A stretch of 64,000 nt of DNA from Streptomyces sp. MA5143a (GTDB lineage: Bacteria; Actinomycetota; Actinomycetes; Streptomycetales; Streptomycetaceae), in NCBI RefSeq assembly GCF_900290235.1, contig NZ_OLMK01000094.1, positions 1-64,000 of the forward strand, in the 5' to 3' direction. The position numbers and the translations under genes are program-made. The notes below the pieces were generated by a model, which did no database searches, had not been told where the DNA came from, and saw only the letters and a list, made by a program, of their open reading frames with translations. The number at the start of each line of letters is the position of its first letter. The first letter of the stretch is position 1. Shown here one piece after another: positions 1 to 8,365 of this stretch.

Positions 1-648
1 CAGCAGCAGCGTGTGGCCGGCGAACATGTTCGCGAACAGACGCACGGCGTGGGTGAAGGGCCGGACGATGAGGTTCGAGAAGAGCTCGATCGTCATCGAC
101 AGCGGGAGCACTCCGCCCAGCGACTTGTCGTAGCCGGTGAAGTTCTTGAAGGCACCGACGAAGCCGTGCCGCTTGAAGGTCAGCGAGACCCACAGGACAT
201 AGACGATCCCGGCCAGGACGGCGGGATACGAGATGATCGCGGTGACCGGGAACTGGGCGATCGGGATGATCGACCAGACGTTCATGATCCAGACGAAGAA
301 GAAGAGGGAGACGACGAGCGGAACGTACTTCTCGCCTTCCTTCTTTCCGAGCGTCTCGTAGACGACGCCGCGTCGCACGAAGTCGTAACCCGCTTCGGCC
401 ACCATCTGGAGCTTGCCCGGGACGACCTTCGGCTTGGCGAAGGCGGCCCAGAAGAAGCCCACGATGATGATCGAGCCGAGCAGCGCCAGCAGCATCGTCT
501 TGTTGAAGTAGACGGCGTCGTCCTGGTGGCCCAAGAGGGGCTCGAAGAGGAACGAGTGCAGGCCCGGAGCGACATCGGCGAAGCCACAGCCGTCGAAAAT
601 GTGGCAGTCGGTCTCGAAGGCGAGCACCTGCGTCGGATCAGCACTCAC
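1..648 (-). CDS. atpB: ATP synthase F0 subunit a, 3' end cut by window
   Basis: Membrane subunit a of the F0 sector, which forms the half-channels that carry protons to the c-ring. Translation from a GTG at 648 reads VSADPTQVLAFE and continues with hydrophobic helices such as LLALLGSIIIVGFFWAAF. It includes the family segment NLIVRPFTHAVRLFANMFAG, with the conserved Arg in RLFANM. An AAGGAG Shine-Dalgarno sequence lies 6 bases before the GTG, which fixes the start. The 3' part runs off the left edge after about 216 codons. atpI lies upstream on the same strand, so this is the head of the atp operon. Identity is clear from the sequence. Confidence 0.95.
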   Translation of the reverse strand, partial: MSADPTQVLAFETDCHIFDGCGFADVAPGLHSFLFEPLLGHQDDAVYFNKTMLLALLGSIIIVGFFWAAFAKPKVVPGKLQMVAEAGYDFVRRGVVYETLGKKEGEKYVPLVVSLFFFVWIMNVWSIIPIAQFPVTAIISYPAVLAGIVYVLWVSLTFKRHGFVGAFKNFTGYDKSLGGVLPLSMTIELFSNLIVRPFTHAVRLFANMFAGHTLLL

Positions 649-873
649 CGCGGGCTCCTTCAGCGTGGCGCATGGGTACGGCAACCTCGTTGTGTCGGCG
701 CGGCGCGCAGCCGCGGGTCGGCACTGGACTGGTGTTACGGATGTGGGGGCGGCTGTGGGGCATCGAGCCTCGCACTAGGGCAGGCGTCAGCTCGATCGCC
801 CGCGCCCGCGATGCCGCAGTTGGCACCGGACGATAGCAGGATCTCCTGCGGTCACTTATCCCGCCCCTACCCC

Positions 874-1311
874 TCACGACGAGTGCCCCGATTTTTCGGG
901 CTTGTTGCCCGTGGAGGAATCGGGTTCGACGTAGAGGACCTTGGCCTTCATGTGGGCGCGCGTCTGTGCGCCGATCCACACGAGGGTGGTGGCGACGAGC
1001 GTGAACGCGAAGGCGCGAGGGTGGAAGAGCGTGGTGTTCTTGAACGCTGCCAGGAAGATGAACAGCAGCAGAATTTGTGCCGCGTAGAGCATCAGGCCCA
1101 TCGCCTGGAACAGATGAGGAAGCGATTTGGCAGTGCGCTGCAGAACGTAGAGCCCGATTCCCATGAAGAGGATCGTGATCACCGCGGCGACAATGGCGCC
1201 GACCGCCCCCTTGCCCCCGACGACCGCACCGCTGATGACTGCGGCGATCGCGCCGGCGGCAGCCGTGGGCACGGCGGCCTGAAGGAGGATCCGGGCGTCA
1301 TTGGACGGCAT
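874..1311 (-). CDS. atpI: ATP synthase protein I (AtpI)
   Basis: Small hydrophobic protein that opens the atp operon in many bacteria and is thought to help assemble the c-ring. The 145-residue product starts MPSNDARIL and has four predicted membrane segments, including AAAGAIAAVISGAVV, GAIVAAVITILFMGIGL, AQILLLFIFLAAF and FTLVATTLVWIGA. The start at 1311 is preferred because GGAG lies 8 bases upstream. An in-frame ATG at 1350 would add 13 residues but has no ribosome binding site. The tail is polar. atpB follows after 225 bases with no gene. Identification rests on position before atpB, size and topology. Confidence 0.85.
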   Translation of the reverse strand: MPSNDARILLQAAVPTAAAGAIAAVISGAVVGGKGAVGAIVAAVITILFMGIGLYVLQRTAKSLPHLFQAMGLMLYAAQILLLFIFLAAFKNTTLFHPRAFAFTLVATTLVWIGAQTRAHMKAKVLYVEPDSSTGNKPEKSGHSS

Positions 1312-1654
1312 GGCGGCAACTCCGCTTACTAAGGGGGCAGGTGTCGTCATGGACGAGCGTAGACCCCGGGGGCGAGCGGAATTCTCACGCCGCTGGACCG
1401 TCGCACTGCGGTCCTTCGGCTCCATCCGGGGTTCTCGTGAACCGTATCACAAACTATTTGATGAGGTCTTTACCTGAATGGTGTGCACGACGTCACACAT
1501 GAGAGTGAACCCGCCCGTCTGTGCAAAATCAGCGCCGACTTGTCTGGTATAAGGACGGTTTGCCCTCCCAGCTTCTTGCATGCCATCGGCAAAGGCTTAG
1601 TCAGATTCTTACCTTGGCGTCAGCGGCGTGCGGACCACCGCCCCCCGCACGACG
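1312..1654 (-). promoter_or_regulatory. Leader and promoter region of the atp operon
   Basis: This 343-base gap between the wecA-like terminator and atpI carries no convincing gene. It must contain the atp operon promoter, since wecA ends in a strong hairpin just upstream. AT-richer blocks near 1445-1470 and 1545-1560 (minus strand GTGATACG and TTATACCAGAC) could be -10 regions, but I could not pair either with a good -35. Confidence 0.35.
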
Positions 1655-1704
1655 GACGGCCGGAGGGCCCCGAGCAGGACGTCGTTCGGGGCCCTCCGGC
1701 CGTC
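1655..1704 (-). terminator. Strong hairpin terminator after the wecA-type gene
   Basis: Bases 1655-1673 and 1686-1704 form a perfect 19-bp stem (GACGGCCGGAGGGCCCCGA on the + strand) with a 12-base loop. It starts 15 bases beyond the stop codon at 1720. No U-tract follows, which is usual for Streptomyces. Confidence 0.85.
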
Positions 1705-1719
1705 GGAGGACTCAGGGCG

Positions 1720-3018
1720 TCAGCGTCGCGCGCCCGCCGGGCTCGGCTCCTCGTCCTTGGTCCGGCTGCCGATCGCCGTCGCCCCGTTGAGGGACGGCGT
1801 CCAGTCCGTGACCGTCGCGGCGGGTTCCGCGGTGGTCTGCGCGGCGGCGCGACGGCGGCGGTAGCGGGGCGGGACGAAGGACTCGGCCCAGCGGGGCGCG
1901 CGGGGCGTGAAGCGGGGCAGCAGCAGCAGGAAGAGGCCGACGCCGCTGAGGGCGGCGATGCCCAGGACGATCCACATGGACGCCGCGTTCACGGTGTAGG
2001 CGAGGGCGCCGAAGGCGATGACCGCGGACCAGAAGTACATGATCAGCACGGCCCGGCTGTGGGAGTGGCCGATCTCCAGCAGCCGGTGGTGCAGATGGCC
2101 CCGGTCGGCGGCGAACGGCGACTGACCGCGCCAGGTGCGGCGCACGATCGCGAGGATCAGGTCGGCCGCCGGGATCGCGATGATGGTCAGCGGCATCAGC
2201 AGCGGGATGTAGACCGGCACCAACTGGTACACGGTGTCGCGCTCGGAGCGGGAGAACAGCTCCAGCACATCGGGATCGACCTGCCCGGTGATGGAGATCG
2301 CGCCCGCGGCCAGCACCAGACCGATCAGCATCGACCCGGAGTCGCCCATGAAGATCCGCGCCGGATGCATGTTGTGCGGCAGGAAGCCCAGGCACATGCC
2401 CATCAGGACGGCCGCGAAGAGGGTGGCGGGGGCCGCGGCCTCGATGCCGTAGCTGTACCAGAGGCGGTAGGCGTACATGAAGAACGCCGCCGAGGCGATG
2501 CACACCATGCCGGCCGCGAGACCGTCGAGCCCGTCGACGAAGTTCACCGCGTTGATCGTGATGACGACCAGGGCGACCGTCAGCAGGGTGCCCTGCCACT
2601 GGGTCAGCGCGACGATCCCGACGCCCGGCACGGGCAGCCACAGGATCGTCAGACCCTGCATGACCATCACGCCCGCGGCGATCATCTGCCCGCCGAGCTT
2701 GATCAGCGCGTCGATCTCGAACTTGTCGTCCAGCACGCCGATCAGCCAGATCAGCGCGGCCCCGGACAGCAGCGCGCGCGGTTCGTTGGAGTCCGCGAAG
2801 ACCTCGCTGAGGTTGGTCAGGTGGTCGGCGACCAGCAGACCGGCGCACAGCCCGAAGAACATCGCGATGCCGCCGAGGCGGGGCGTCGGCTCACGGTGGA
2901 CGTCGCGCGCACGGATCTCCGGCATGGCTCCGGCCACGATCGCGAACTTCCGCACCGGCCCTGTCAGCAGGTACGTCACCGCGGCCGTGATGCAGAGCGT
3001 CAGGAGGTATTCACGCAC
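1720..3018 (-). CDS. Undecaprenyl-phosphate sugar-1-phosphate transferase, WecA/TagO family
   Basis: Integral membrane enzyme that moves HexNAc-1-phosphate (or a similar sugar phosphate) from a UDP-sugar to undecaprenyl phosphate. This is the first step of a wall-linked glycopolymer. The GTG start at 3018 gives MREYLLTLCITAAVTYLLTG and has GGGGAAG just upstream. About eleven membrane segments are visible. Family motifs are present: DDKFEIDALIK (catalytic DD), NFVDGLDGLAAG, and the His-rich cytoplasmic loop RGHLHHRL. The polar tail after about residue 355 is rich in Arg and Ala and non-catalytic. The exact sugar and polymer cannot be read from the sequence. It sits alone between atpI and glyA. 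Confidence 0.88.
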   Translation of the reverse strand: MREYLLTLCITAAVTYLLTGPVRKFAIVAGAMPEIRARDVHREPTPRLGGIAMFFGLCAGLLVADHLTNLSEVFADSNEPRALLSGAALIWLIGVLDDKFEIDALIKLGGQMIAAGVMVMQGLTILWLPVPGVGIVALTQWQGTLLTVALVVITINAVNFVDGLDGLAAGMVCIASAAFFMYAYRLWYSYGIEAAAPATLFAAVLMGMCLGFLPHNMHPARIFMGDSGSMLIGLVLAAGAISITGQVDPDVLELFSRSERDTVYQLVPVYIPLLMPLTIIAIPAADLILAIVRRTWRGQSPFAADRGHLHHRLLEIGHSHSRAVLIMYFWSAVIAFGALAYTVNAASMWIVLGIAALSGVGLFLLLLPRFTPRAPRWAESFVPPRYRRRRAAAQTTAEPAATVTDWTPSLNGATAIGSRTKDEEPSPAGARR

Positions 3019-3147
3019 GGGCTTCCCCACAGGTCTCGCTGGCCATCTCAGCCCCACACCCTAGCGATGCATGCATATGGTTGGGGACTTCCGGGTAGCG
3101 ACGATGGTTGCACGTGATGCTGTGTGCAGGGGTGCGTCTACCCCACC

Positions 3148-4386
3148 TCAGCGCGGATACGGCGGAAATCTTCCGGCCAGGTCCCGTACTTCTTCACGCG
3201 TCCGCTTGCCCTCGCCGCCGTCCCTGAGCGCCCGTGCGAAGAGCCCGGCGAGGTGCGTCATCTCGGCCTCGCCCATGCCCTGCGTGGTCAGCGCGGCCGT
3301 GCCGAGCCGCAGGCCACGGGCGTCGCCGTGCGGCAGCGCACAGCAGTCCAGCACGATCCCGGCCGCCGCGAGCCGGCCGCGGGCGGTGCGGCCGTCGACC
3401 CCGAGCGGCGCGGGATCGACGGCGAGGAGATGGGTGTCCGTGCCGCCGGTCACCACGACGAGCCCCTCGCGGGCGAGGCCCTCGGCCAGGACGCGGGCGT
3501 TGGCGACCACCTGATGGGCGTACCCGGTGAACGCCGGAGTTGCCGCCTCCCCGAACGCGACGGCCTTCGCGGCGACGGAGTGCATCTGCGCCCCGCCCTG
3601 GGTGAAGGGGAACACCGCCCGGTCCACTCGCTCGGCCAGCTCGCTCCCGCACAGCAGCATCCCGCCGCGCGGCCCCCGCAGCACCTTGTGCGTGGTGGCG
3701 CAGACGATGTCCGCGTACGGCACCGGATTGGGCGCCGCTCCCCCGGCCACCAGCCCGATGGGGTGCGCGGCGTCGGCGATCAGGAAGGCCCCGACCTCGT
3801 CGGCGACCTCCCGGAAGAACGCGTAGTCGAGATGACGGGGGTAGGAGATGGAGCCGCACACGATGGCCTTGGGACGGCGCGTACGGGCGAGGGTGCGCAC
3901 CTGTTCGCGGTCGATGAGGCCCGACTCGGCCTCGACGCCGTAGCCGACGAAGTCGAACCAGCGGCCGGAGAAGTTCGCCGGCGACCCGTGGGTGAGGTGG
4001 CCGCCGAAGTGCAGGCCCATCGCCAGCACGGTGTCACCGGGGCGCAGCAGGGCCGCGTAGGCGGCCAGGACGGCCGAGGAGCCCGAGTGGGCCTGGACGT
4101 TGGCGTGTTCGGCGCCGAACAGCGCCTTGGCCCGCTCCACGGCGAGCCGCTCGGCGACGTCGACCATCTCGCAGCCGCCGTGGTAGCGGGTGCCCGGATA
4201 GCCCTCCGCGTACTTGTTGGCCAGCGGCGACCCGAGGGCCGCGAGCACCGCGGGCGAGGTGAAGTTCTCGGCGGCGACGAGCTGGAGCGTCGTCGCCTGC
4301 CGATCGAGCTCGCCGAGGAGGATGTCGGCCAGTTCGGGGTCCTGCCGTCGCAGGACATCGGCCTCTAGGACAGGGGTGACCGACAT
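3148..4386 (-). CDS. glyA: Serine hydroxymethyltransferase
   Basis: PLP enzyme that converts serine and tetrahydrofolate to glycine and 5,10-methylene-THF in the cytosol. The 412-residue product has QLVAAENFTSPAVL, the YPGTRYHGG loop, the PLP Asp/His region IADAAHPIGL and the Schiff-base lysine at about residue 234 in TTHKVLRGPRGG. The usual sequence at that site is THKTLRG, so one Thr next to the lysine is Val here. ADAAHPIGL also differs from the common DxAHIAGL. The start at 4386 (MSVTP) has GGAG 6 bases upstream and is preferred to the GTG at 4422. It is probably a diverged second SHMT paralogue. Confidence 0.88.
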   Translation of the reverse strand: MSVTPVLEADVLRRQDPELADILLGELDRQATTLQLVAAENFTSPAVLAALGSPLANKYAEGYPGTRYHGGCEMVDVAERLAVERAKALFGAEHANVQAHSGSSAVLAAYAALLRPGDTVLAMGLHFGGHLTHGSPANFSGRWFDFVGYGVEAESGLIDREQVRTLARTRRPKAIVCGSISYPRHLDYAFFREVADEVGAFLIADAAHPIGLVAGGAAPNPVPYADIVCATTHKVLRGPRGGMLLCGSELAERVDRAVFPFTQGGAQMHSVAAKAVAFGEAATPAFTGYAHQVVANARVLAEGLAREGLVVVTGGTDTHLLAVDPAPLGVDGRTARGRLAAAGIVLDCCALPHGDARGLRLGTAALTTQGMGEAEMTHLAGLFARALRDGGEGKRTREEVRDLAGRFPPYPR

Positions 4387-4464
4387 GGTGGGCTCCGGGC
4401 GTCGACGGTGACGTACGACCAATGTAGGCCCGTGTGTCCGGGGACGCCCGGTGTCGTCCCCCGC

Positions 4465-5136
4465 TTACGCCCGGGCGGGCACCCCCGTCAGCGCGGTCAC
4501 CACCGGATCCAGCGCCTGGTGTATCTCGTCGCCCACCGAACGGAAGAACGGCAGGGGGGCGCCGTACGGGTCATGGACCTCGTCCGCGTCGGCCGTGGGG
4601 GCGAGGAGCCACCCGCGTAGAGCGGCGGCGGCACGCACCAGCGCTCGCGCCCGGACGACCATGCCCTCCTCCAGCGGCGGCAGGGTGGCCGGGTCTATCG
4701 CCCGGACGAGGCGGGTGAACTCCTTCAGGGTGAAGGTGCGCAGGCCCGCCGAATGGCCCATCGAGATGACCTGGGCCCGGTGGTCGCGGGTGGCGGTCAG
4801 CACGAGGTCGGCCATGATCACGTGCTCGTCCAGCAGTTCCCGCCCGGTGAAGCCGGAGGCGTCCGCGCCGAAGTCGGCGAGGACGGCCTCCGCGTTGGCC
4901 TCCATGGGCGCGCCCTCGTGTCCCCAGGTCCCGGCGCTCTCGACGATCAGTCCGCCGCCCAGCGGGTCCCCGAGCCGGTCCGCCAGGGCATGGCGGGTCA
5001 GCCGCTCGGTGATCGGCGAGCGGCACACGTTGCCGGTGCTGACGTGGAGGATGCGGAAGGTGTCACGCGGCAGACCCGTGAAGGTCCGTGTCTCTTCCCC
5101 GTCCCATATGCCACGCCCCGCGTCAGGGGCCGTCAA
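4465..5136 (-). CDS. Low-molecular-weight protein tyrosine phosphatase-like protein with Ser in place of the catalytic Cys
   Basis: About 223 residues with the LMW-PTP fold. The phosphate loop reads HVSTGNVCRSPITER at residues 31-45. In active enzymes the loop is V-C-x-G-N-x-C-R-S, so the nucleophile position (residue 33) is Ser. The second Cys (38) and the phosphate-binding Arg (39) are kept, and so is the late acid motif DPYG (VHDPYGAPLPFF). The TTG start at 5136 overlaps the TGA of tsaC, which implies translational coupling. No better start lies downstream before the loop. It may bind phosphoprotein or phosphosugar without hydrolysis. Activity is unknown. Confidence 0.8.
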   Translation of the reverse strand: MTAPDAGRGIWDGEETRTFTGLPRDTFRILHVSTGNVCRSPITERLTRHALADRLGDPLGGGLIVESAGTWGHEGAPMEANAEAVLADFGADASGFTGRELLDEHVIMADLVLTATRDHRAQVISMGHSAGLRTFTLKEFTRLVRAIDPATLPPLEEGMVVRARALVRAAAALRGWLLAPTADADEVHDPYGAPLPFFRSVGDEIHQALDPVVTALTGVPARA

Positions 5137-5780
5137 TTCGCCACCTCGAGGTCGGGTACGACCTTGCGCAGCTCCTCCGCCGACAGGGCGCCCGCACGCA
5201 GCAGCACCGGCACCTTGCCCGTGACGTCGACGATGGACGACGGCACGTTCCCGGGGGTGGGGCCGCCGTCGAGGTAGACGGAGACGGAGTCGCCCAGCAT
5301 CGCCTCGGCGGCGTCGCAGTTCTCCGGCGCCGGGTGGCCGGTCAGGTTGGCCGAGGAGACGGCCATGGGGCCGACCTCGGTGAGCAGCTCGATGGCGACG
5401 GGGTGCAGCGGCATCCGGACGGCGACCGTGCCGCGGGTGTCGCCGAGGTCCCACTGGAGCGACGGCTGGTGCTTGGCGACGAGGGTGAGCGCGCCCGGCC
5501 AGAAGGCGTCGACGAGCTCCCAGGCCATTTCGGAGAAGTCGGTGACGAGGCCGTGCAGGGTGTTCGGGGAGCCGATGAGGACGGGGGTGGGCATGTTGCG
5601 GCCCCGGCCCTTGGCCTCCAGCAGGTCGGCGACGGCCTCCGAGGTGAAGGCGTCGGCGCCGATGCCGTAGACGGTGTCCGTGGGCAGCACCACGAGCTCG
5701 CCCCGGCGGACGGCGGACGCGGCCTCGCGCAGACCGGTGGCGCGGTCGGTCGCGTCGTTGGTGTCGTATCGCCGTGCCAT
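5133..5780 (-). CDS. tsaC: L-threonylcarbamoyladenylate synthase, Sua5/YrdC/YwlC family
   Basis: Makes threonylcarbamoyl-AMP from Thr, bicarbonate and ATP for the t6A37 modification of ANN-decoding tRNAs. The 215-residue product is the single-domain YrdC form. It shows GELVVLPTDTVYGIGADA near the N-terminus, the KGRGRNMPTPVLIG loop, FWPGALTLV, TVAVRMPLHPVA and the SSANLTGHP motif. The ATG follows directly after the TAG of a 17-codon mini-ORF, with GAGGAGG inside that mini-ORF as ribosome binding site. It lies in a tight run prfA-prmC-tsaC-phosphatase-like, so it is probably cotranscribed with release-factor genes. Confidence 0.93.
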   Translation of the reverse strand: MARRYDTNDATDRATGLREAASAVRRGELVVLPTDTVYGIGADAFTSEAVADLLEAKGRGRNMPTPVLIGSPNTLHGLVTDFSEMAWELVDAFWPGALTLVAKHQPSLQWDLGDTRGTVAVRMPLHPVAIELLTEVGPMAVSSANLTGHPAPENCDAAEAMLGDSVSVYLDGGPTPGNVPSSIVDVTGKVPVLLRAGALSAEELRKVVPDLEVAN

Positions 5781-5834
5781 CTAGCGGGCCTCCTCGTACA
5801 CGTACTGCTGGGGGGTGGTGGGGGGCGTGCTCAT
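5781..5834 (-). CDS. 17-codon mini-ORF bridging prmC and tsaC
   Basis: Reads MSTPPTTPQQYVYEEAR and stops. Its ATG overlaps the prmC stop (TGATG), and its TAG is immediately followed by the tsaC ATG. The tsaC Shine-Dalgarno sequence GAGGAGG lies inside it. It may be a coupling leader that carries ribosomes from prmC to tsaC, or simply an open spacer. No family is recognised. Confidence 0.4.
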   Translation of the reverse strand: MSTPPTTPQQYVYEEAR

Positions 5835-6715
5835 CAGGGCAGCGCCTTGCGTGCGGTCGCGAACCGCGGCCGGTTGTTGAGGTCCGGGTGGTCGGCCGCG
5901 TCGGCCCAGCCCCGTTCCTCGGTGAAGATCCAGGGCACCTGGCCGCCCTGGGTGTCGGCGTGCTCGACGACGACGACACCGCCGGGGCGCAGCAGCCGGT
6001 GCGCGGTGCGTTCGAGGCCGCGGATCAGATCCAGGCCGTCCTCCCCTGAGAACAGGGCGAGTTCGGGATCGTAGTCGCGGGCCTCCGGTGCCACGTACTC
6101 CCACTCCGTGAGCGGGATGTACGGCGGGTTGGAGATGACCAGGTCGACCTGGCCGTCGAGGTCGCGGAAGGCGTCGAGGGCGTTGCCCTGGCGCAGGTCG
6201 ACCCGGGAGCCCGCCACGTTCTTGCGGGTCCACACGAGGGCGTCCTCGGACAGCTCCACGGCGTGCACGCGGGAGCGCGGCACCTCCTGGGCGAGGGCGA
6301 GCGCGATGGCGCCGGAGCCGGTGCACAGGTCGACGATGCAGGGCTCGACGACGTCCATCGCGCGGACGGCGTCTATGGCCCACCCGACGACGGACTCGGT
6401 CTCCGGGCGGGGCACGAACACCCCTGGCCCCACCTGCAGTTCGAGGTAGCGGAAGTAGGCGCGTCCGGTGATGTGCTGGAGCGGCTCACGCTGCTCGCGC
6501 CGGGCGATGACCTCCCAGTACCGGGCGTCGAAGTCGGAGTCCTTGACGGAGTGCAGCTCGCCCCGCTTCACGCCGTGCACGAACGCGGCGAGCTCCTCCG
6601 CGTCGTTGCGCGGCGAGGGCACGCCGGCGTCGGCCAGACGCTGGGTGGCCTGGGCCACTTCCGCGAGCAGCACGCCGCGGGGGTTGGGGGGCCGCCCCCC
6701 AGGATGATGCTGCAC
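5834..6715 (-). CDS. prmC: Peptide chain release factor N5-glutamine methyltransferase
   Basis: SAM-dependent enzyme that methylates the Gln of the GGQ motif of release factors RF1 and RF2. The sequence shows an N-terminal helical domain (LLAEVAQATQRLADAGV), the SAM motif DLCTGSGAIALAL and the catalytic NPPY motif (VISNPPYIPLTEWEYV). The GTG at 6715 is chosen because GGAGG lies 6 bases upstream, giving 293 residues; an extension to 6796 has no such site. Its substrate RF1 (prfA) is encoded just upstream, 38 bases away. That is the classic prfA-prmC pairing. Confidence 0.93.
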   Translation of the reverse strand: MQHHPGGRPPNPRGVLLAEVAQATQRLADAGVPSPRNDAEELAAFVHGVKRGELHSVKDSDFDARYWEVIARREQREPLQHITGRAYFRYLELQVGPGVFVPRPETESVVGWAIDAVRAMDVVEPCIVDLCTGSGAIALALAQEVPRSRVHAVELSEDALVWTRKNVAGSRVDLRQGNALDAFRDLDGQVDLVISNPPYIPLTEWEYVAPEARDYDPELALFSGEDGLDLIRGLERTAHRLLRPGGVVVVEHADTQGGQVPWIFTEERGWADAADHPDLNNRPRFATARKALP

Positions 6716-6753
6716 GCAAGTCCTCCGGTCGTGCTCGTCGTACTCGTACGGGC

Positions 6754-7830
6754 CTACGCGGCTGCCAGCTTCGCTGCCGAGTCCGCGTCGACGCATGCCT
6801 GGATCACCGCGTCGAGGTCGCCGTCCAGGACCTGGTCCAGGTTGTACGCCTTGAAGCCGACACGGTGGTCCGAGATGCGGTTCTCCGGGAAGTTGTACGT
6901 ACGGATCTTCTCGGAGCGGTCGACGGTACGGACCTGGCTGCGGCGGGCGTCGGCGGCCTCCTTCTCCGCCTCCTCCTGCGCCGCGGCGAGCAGCCTGGAG
7001 CGCAGGATACGCATCGCCTGCTCCTTGTTCTGCAGCTGGCTCTTCTCGTTCTGGCAGGAGGCGACGACTCCGGTGGGAATGTGCGTGATGCGCACGGCGG
7101 AGTCGGTGGTGTTGACGGACTGCCCGCCGGGCCCGGAGGACCGGTAGACGTCGATGCGGAGGTCGTTGGGGTTGATCTCGACGTCGATCTCCTCGGCCTC
7201 CGGGGTCACGAGGACACCGGCGGCGGAGGTGTGGATGCGGCCCTGGGACTCGGTGGCGGGGACGCGCTGGACGCGGTGCACTCCGCCCTCGTACTTCAGC
7301 CGGGCCCAGACGCCCTGGCCGGGCTCGGTGGCACCCTGGCCGCCCTTGGTCTTCACGGCGACCTGGACGTCCTTGTAGCCGCCCAGCTCGGACTCGGTGG
7401 CGTCGATGATCTCGGTCTTCCAGCCGACGCGCTCGGCGTACCGCAGGTACATGCGCAGGAGGTCACCGGCGAACAGGGCGGACTCGTCGCCGCCCGCGCC
7501 GGCCTTGATCTCCAGGATGACGTCCTTGTCGTCGCTGGGGTCGCGCGGGACGAGCAGGAGACGCAGCTTCTCCGTCAGCTCCTCGCGCTGCTTCTCCAGC
7601 TCCTTGACCTCGGCGGCGAAGTCCGGGTCGTCCGCGGCGAGTTCGCGGGCCGTCTCGATGTCGTCACCGGTCTGCCTCCAGGAGCGGTACGTGCCGACGA
7701 TCGGGGTCAGCTCCGCGTACCGCTTGTTCAGCTTGCGCGCGTTGGCCTGGTCGGCGTGGACCGACGGGTCGGCGAGCTTCTTCTCCAGATCGGCGTGTTC
7801 CCCGACCAGTTCCTGGACCGCCTCGAACAT
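6754..7830 (-). CDS. prfA: Peptide chain release factor 1
   Basis: Recognises UAA and UAG stop codons and triggers peptidyl-tRNA hydrolysis. The 358-residue product has the GGQ tripeptide in SSGPGGQSVNTTDSAV, the RF1-type codon-recognition tripeptide PAT in VQRVPATESQGR, and the conserved EIKAGAGGDESALFAGDL. The start MFEAVQELVGEH at 7830 follows GGAGCCGGAG. The reading frame is open for another 67 codons upstream, but that part overlaps the rpmE terminator. The gene heads the prfA-prmC-tsaC-phosphatase cluster. Confidence 0.97.
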   Translation of the reverse strand: MFEAVQELVGEHADLEKKLADPSVHADQANARKLNKRYAELTPIVGTYRSWRQTGDDIETARELAADDPDFAAEVKELEKQREELTEKLRLLLVPRDPSDDKDVILEIKAGAGGDESALFAGDLLRMYLRYAERVGWKTEIIDATESELGGYKDVQVAVKTKGGQGATEPGQGVWARLKYEGGVHRVQRVPATESQGRIHTSAAGVLVTPEAEEIDVEINPNDLRIDVYRSSGPGGQSVNTTDSAVRITHIPTGVVASCQNEKSQLQNKEQAMRILRSRLLAAAQEEAEKEAADARRSQVRTVDRSEKIRTYNFPENRISDHRVGFKAYNLDQVLDGDLDAVIQACVDADSAAKLAAA

Positions 7831-7870
7831 CTCCGGCTCCCTGTACGACGTGATAAGTGGGCTGCACCGC

Positions 7871-7917
7871 AAAACGCCGGTCCCGGAAGCCCCCGACGGG
7901 GGCACCGAGGACCGGCG
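7871..7917 (-). terminator. Terminator between rpmE and prfA
   Basis: CGCCGGTCC (7875-7883) pairs with GGACCGGCG (7909-7917). A second inner stem GCCCCC/GGGGGC lies within, and on the minus strand TTTT follows. It starts 12 bases beyond the rpmE stop and separates ribosomal protein L31 from prfA. Confidence 0.8.
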
Positions 7918-7928
7918 CTGTGGGCTCG

Positions 7929-8150
7929 CTACTTCTTGGCAGCGGCAGCCTTGCCGAAGCGGGCCTCGAAGCGGGCCACGCGGCCACCGGTGTCGAGGAT
8001 CTTCTGCTTGCCCGTGTAGAACGGGTGGCACTCGGAGCAGACCTCGGCACGGATGGTGCCGCTCTCGATCGTGCTACGGGTGGTGAACGACGCGCCACAG
8101 GTGCAGCTGACCTGCGTCTCGACGTACTGGGGGTGGATGTCGCGCTTCAA
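7929..8150 (-). CDS. rpmE: 50S ribosomal protein L31 (zinc-binding form)
   Basis: A 73-residue ribosomal protein beginning MKRDIHPQYVETQVSCTCG from a TTG at 8150, with AGGAG 5 bases upstream. Cysteines in SCTCG and EVCSECHPFYTGKQK form the zinc-binding C+ type of L31. In Streptomyces the C+ paralogue is used when zinc is sufficient, and a C- paralogue elsewhere is controlled by Zur; that is family knowledge. It is monocistronic here, ending in a hairpin. Confidence 0.96.
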   Translation of the reverse strand: MKRDIHPQYVETQVSCTCGASFTTRSTIESGTIRAEVCSECHPFYTGKQKILDTGGRVARFEARFGKAAAAKK

Positions 8151-8330
8151 GGTGTCTCCTAGTTTCGGGAGGGCGCCGGGTCGCTGCCGCGGGATGCGAG
8201 AGCGTGAACCGGAGCCGACGTACCAGTCTGCCAGGACTGGCCGCATCTCCCAAAACCAGGGGGTGCGGACATGTATTCCCGGGAGCGCCCCCGGGGGTGC
8301 CTCGGGAGCACCGTGGGCGGCTGCGGCGCC

Positions 8331-8365
8331 GTCGTGGCTGGTCGCGCCGTTCCCCGCGCCCTTCA
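8331..8365. repeat. Copy of a dispersed Streptomyces intergenic repeat
   Basis: Contains GCCGTTCCCCGCGCCCTT and the flank GTCGTGGCTGGTCGCG. It is a variant of the GCGCGGGGAACTGCGCG element also seen at 41,690 and 62,501. It overlaps the stop codon of the LCP gene and runs beyond it. Confidence 0.6.

Noticed and set aside
13..1332. Long + strand open frame of 439 codons over atpB and atpI
   Set aside because: It is a GC-rich shadow of the minus-strand atp genes, with no family match and a composition heavy in Arg, Asp and Glu.
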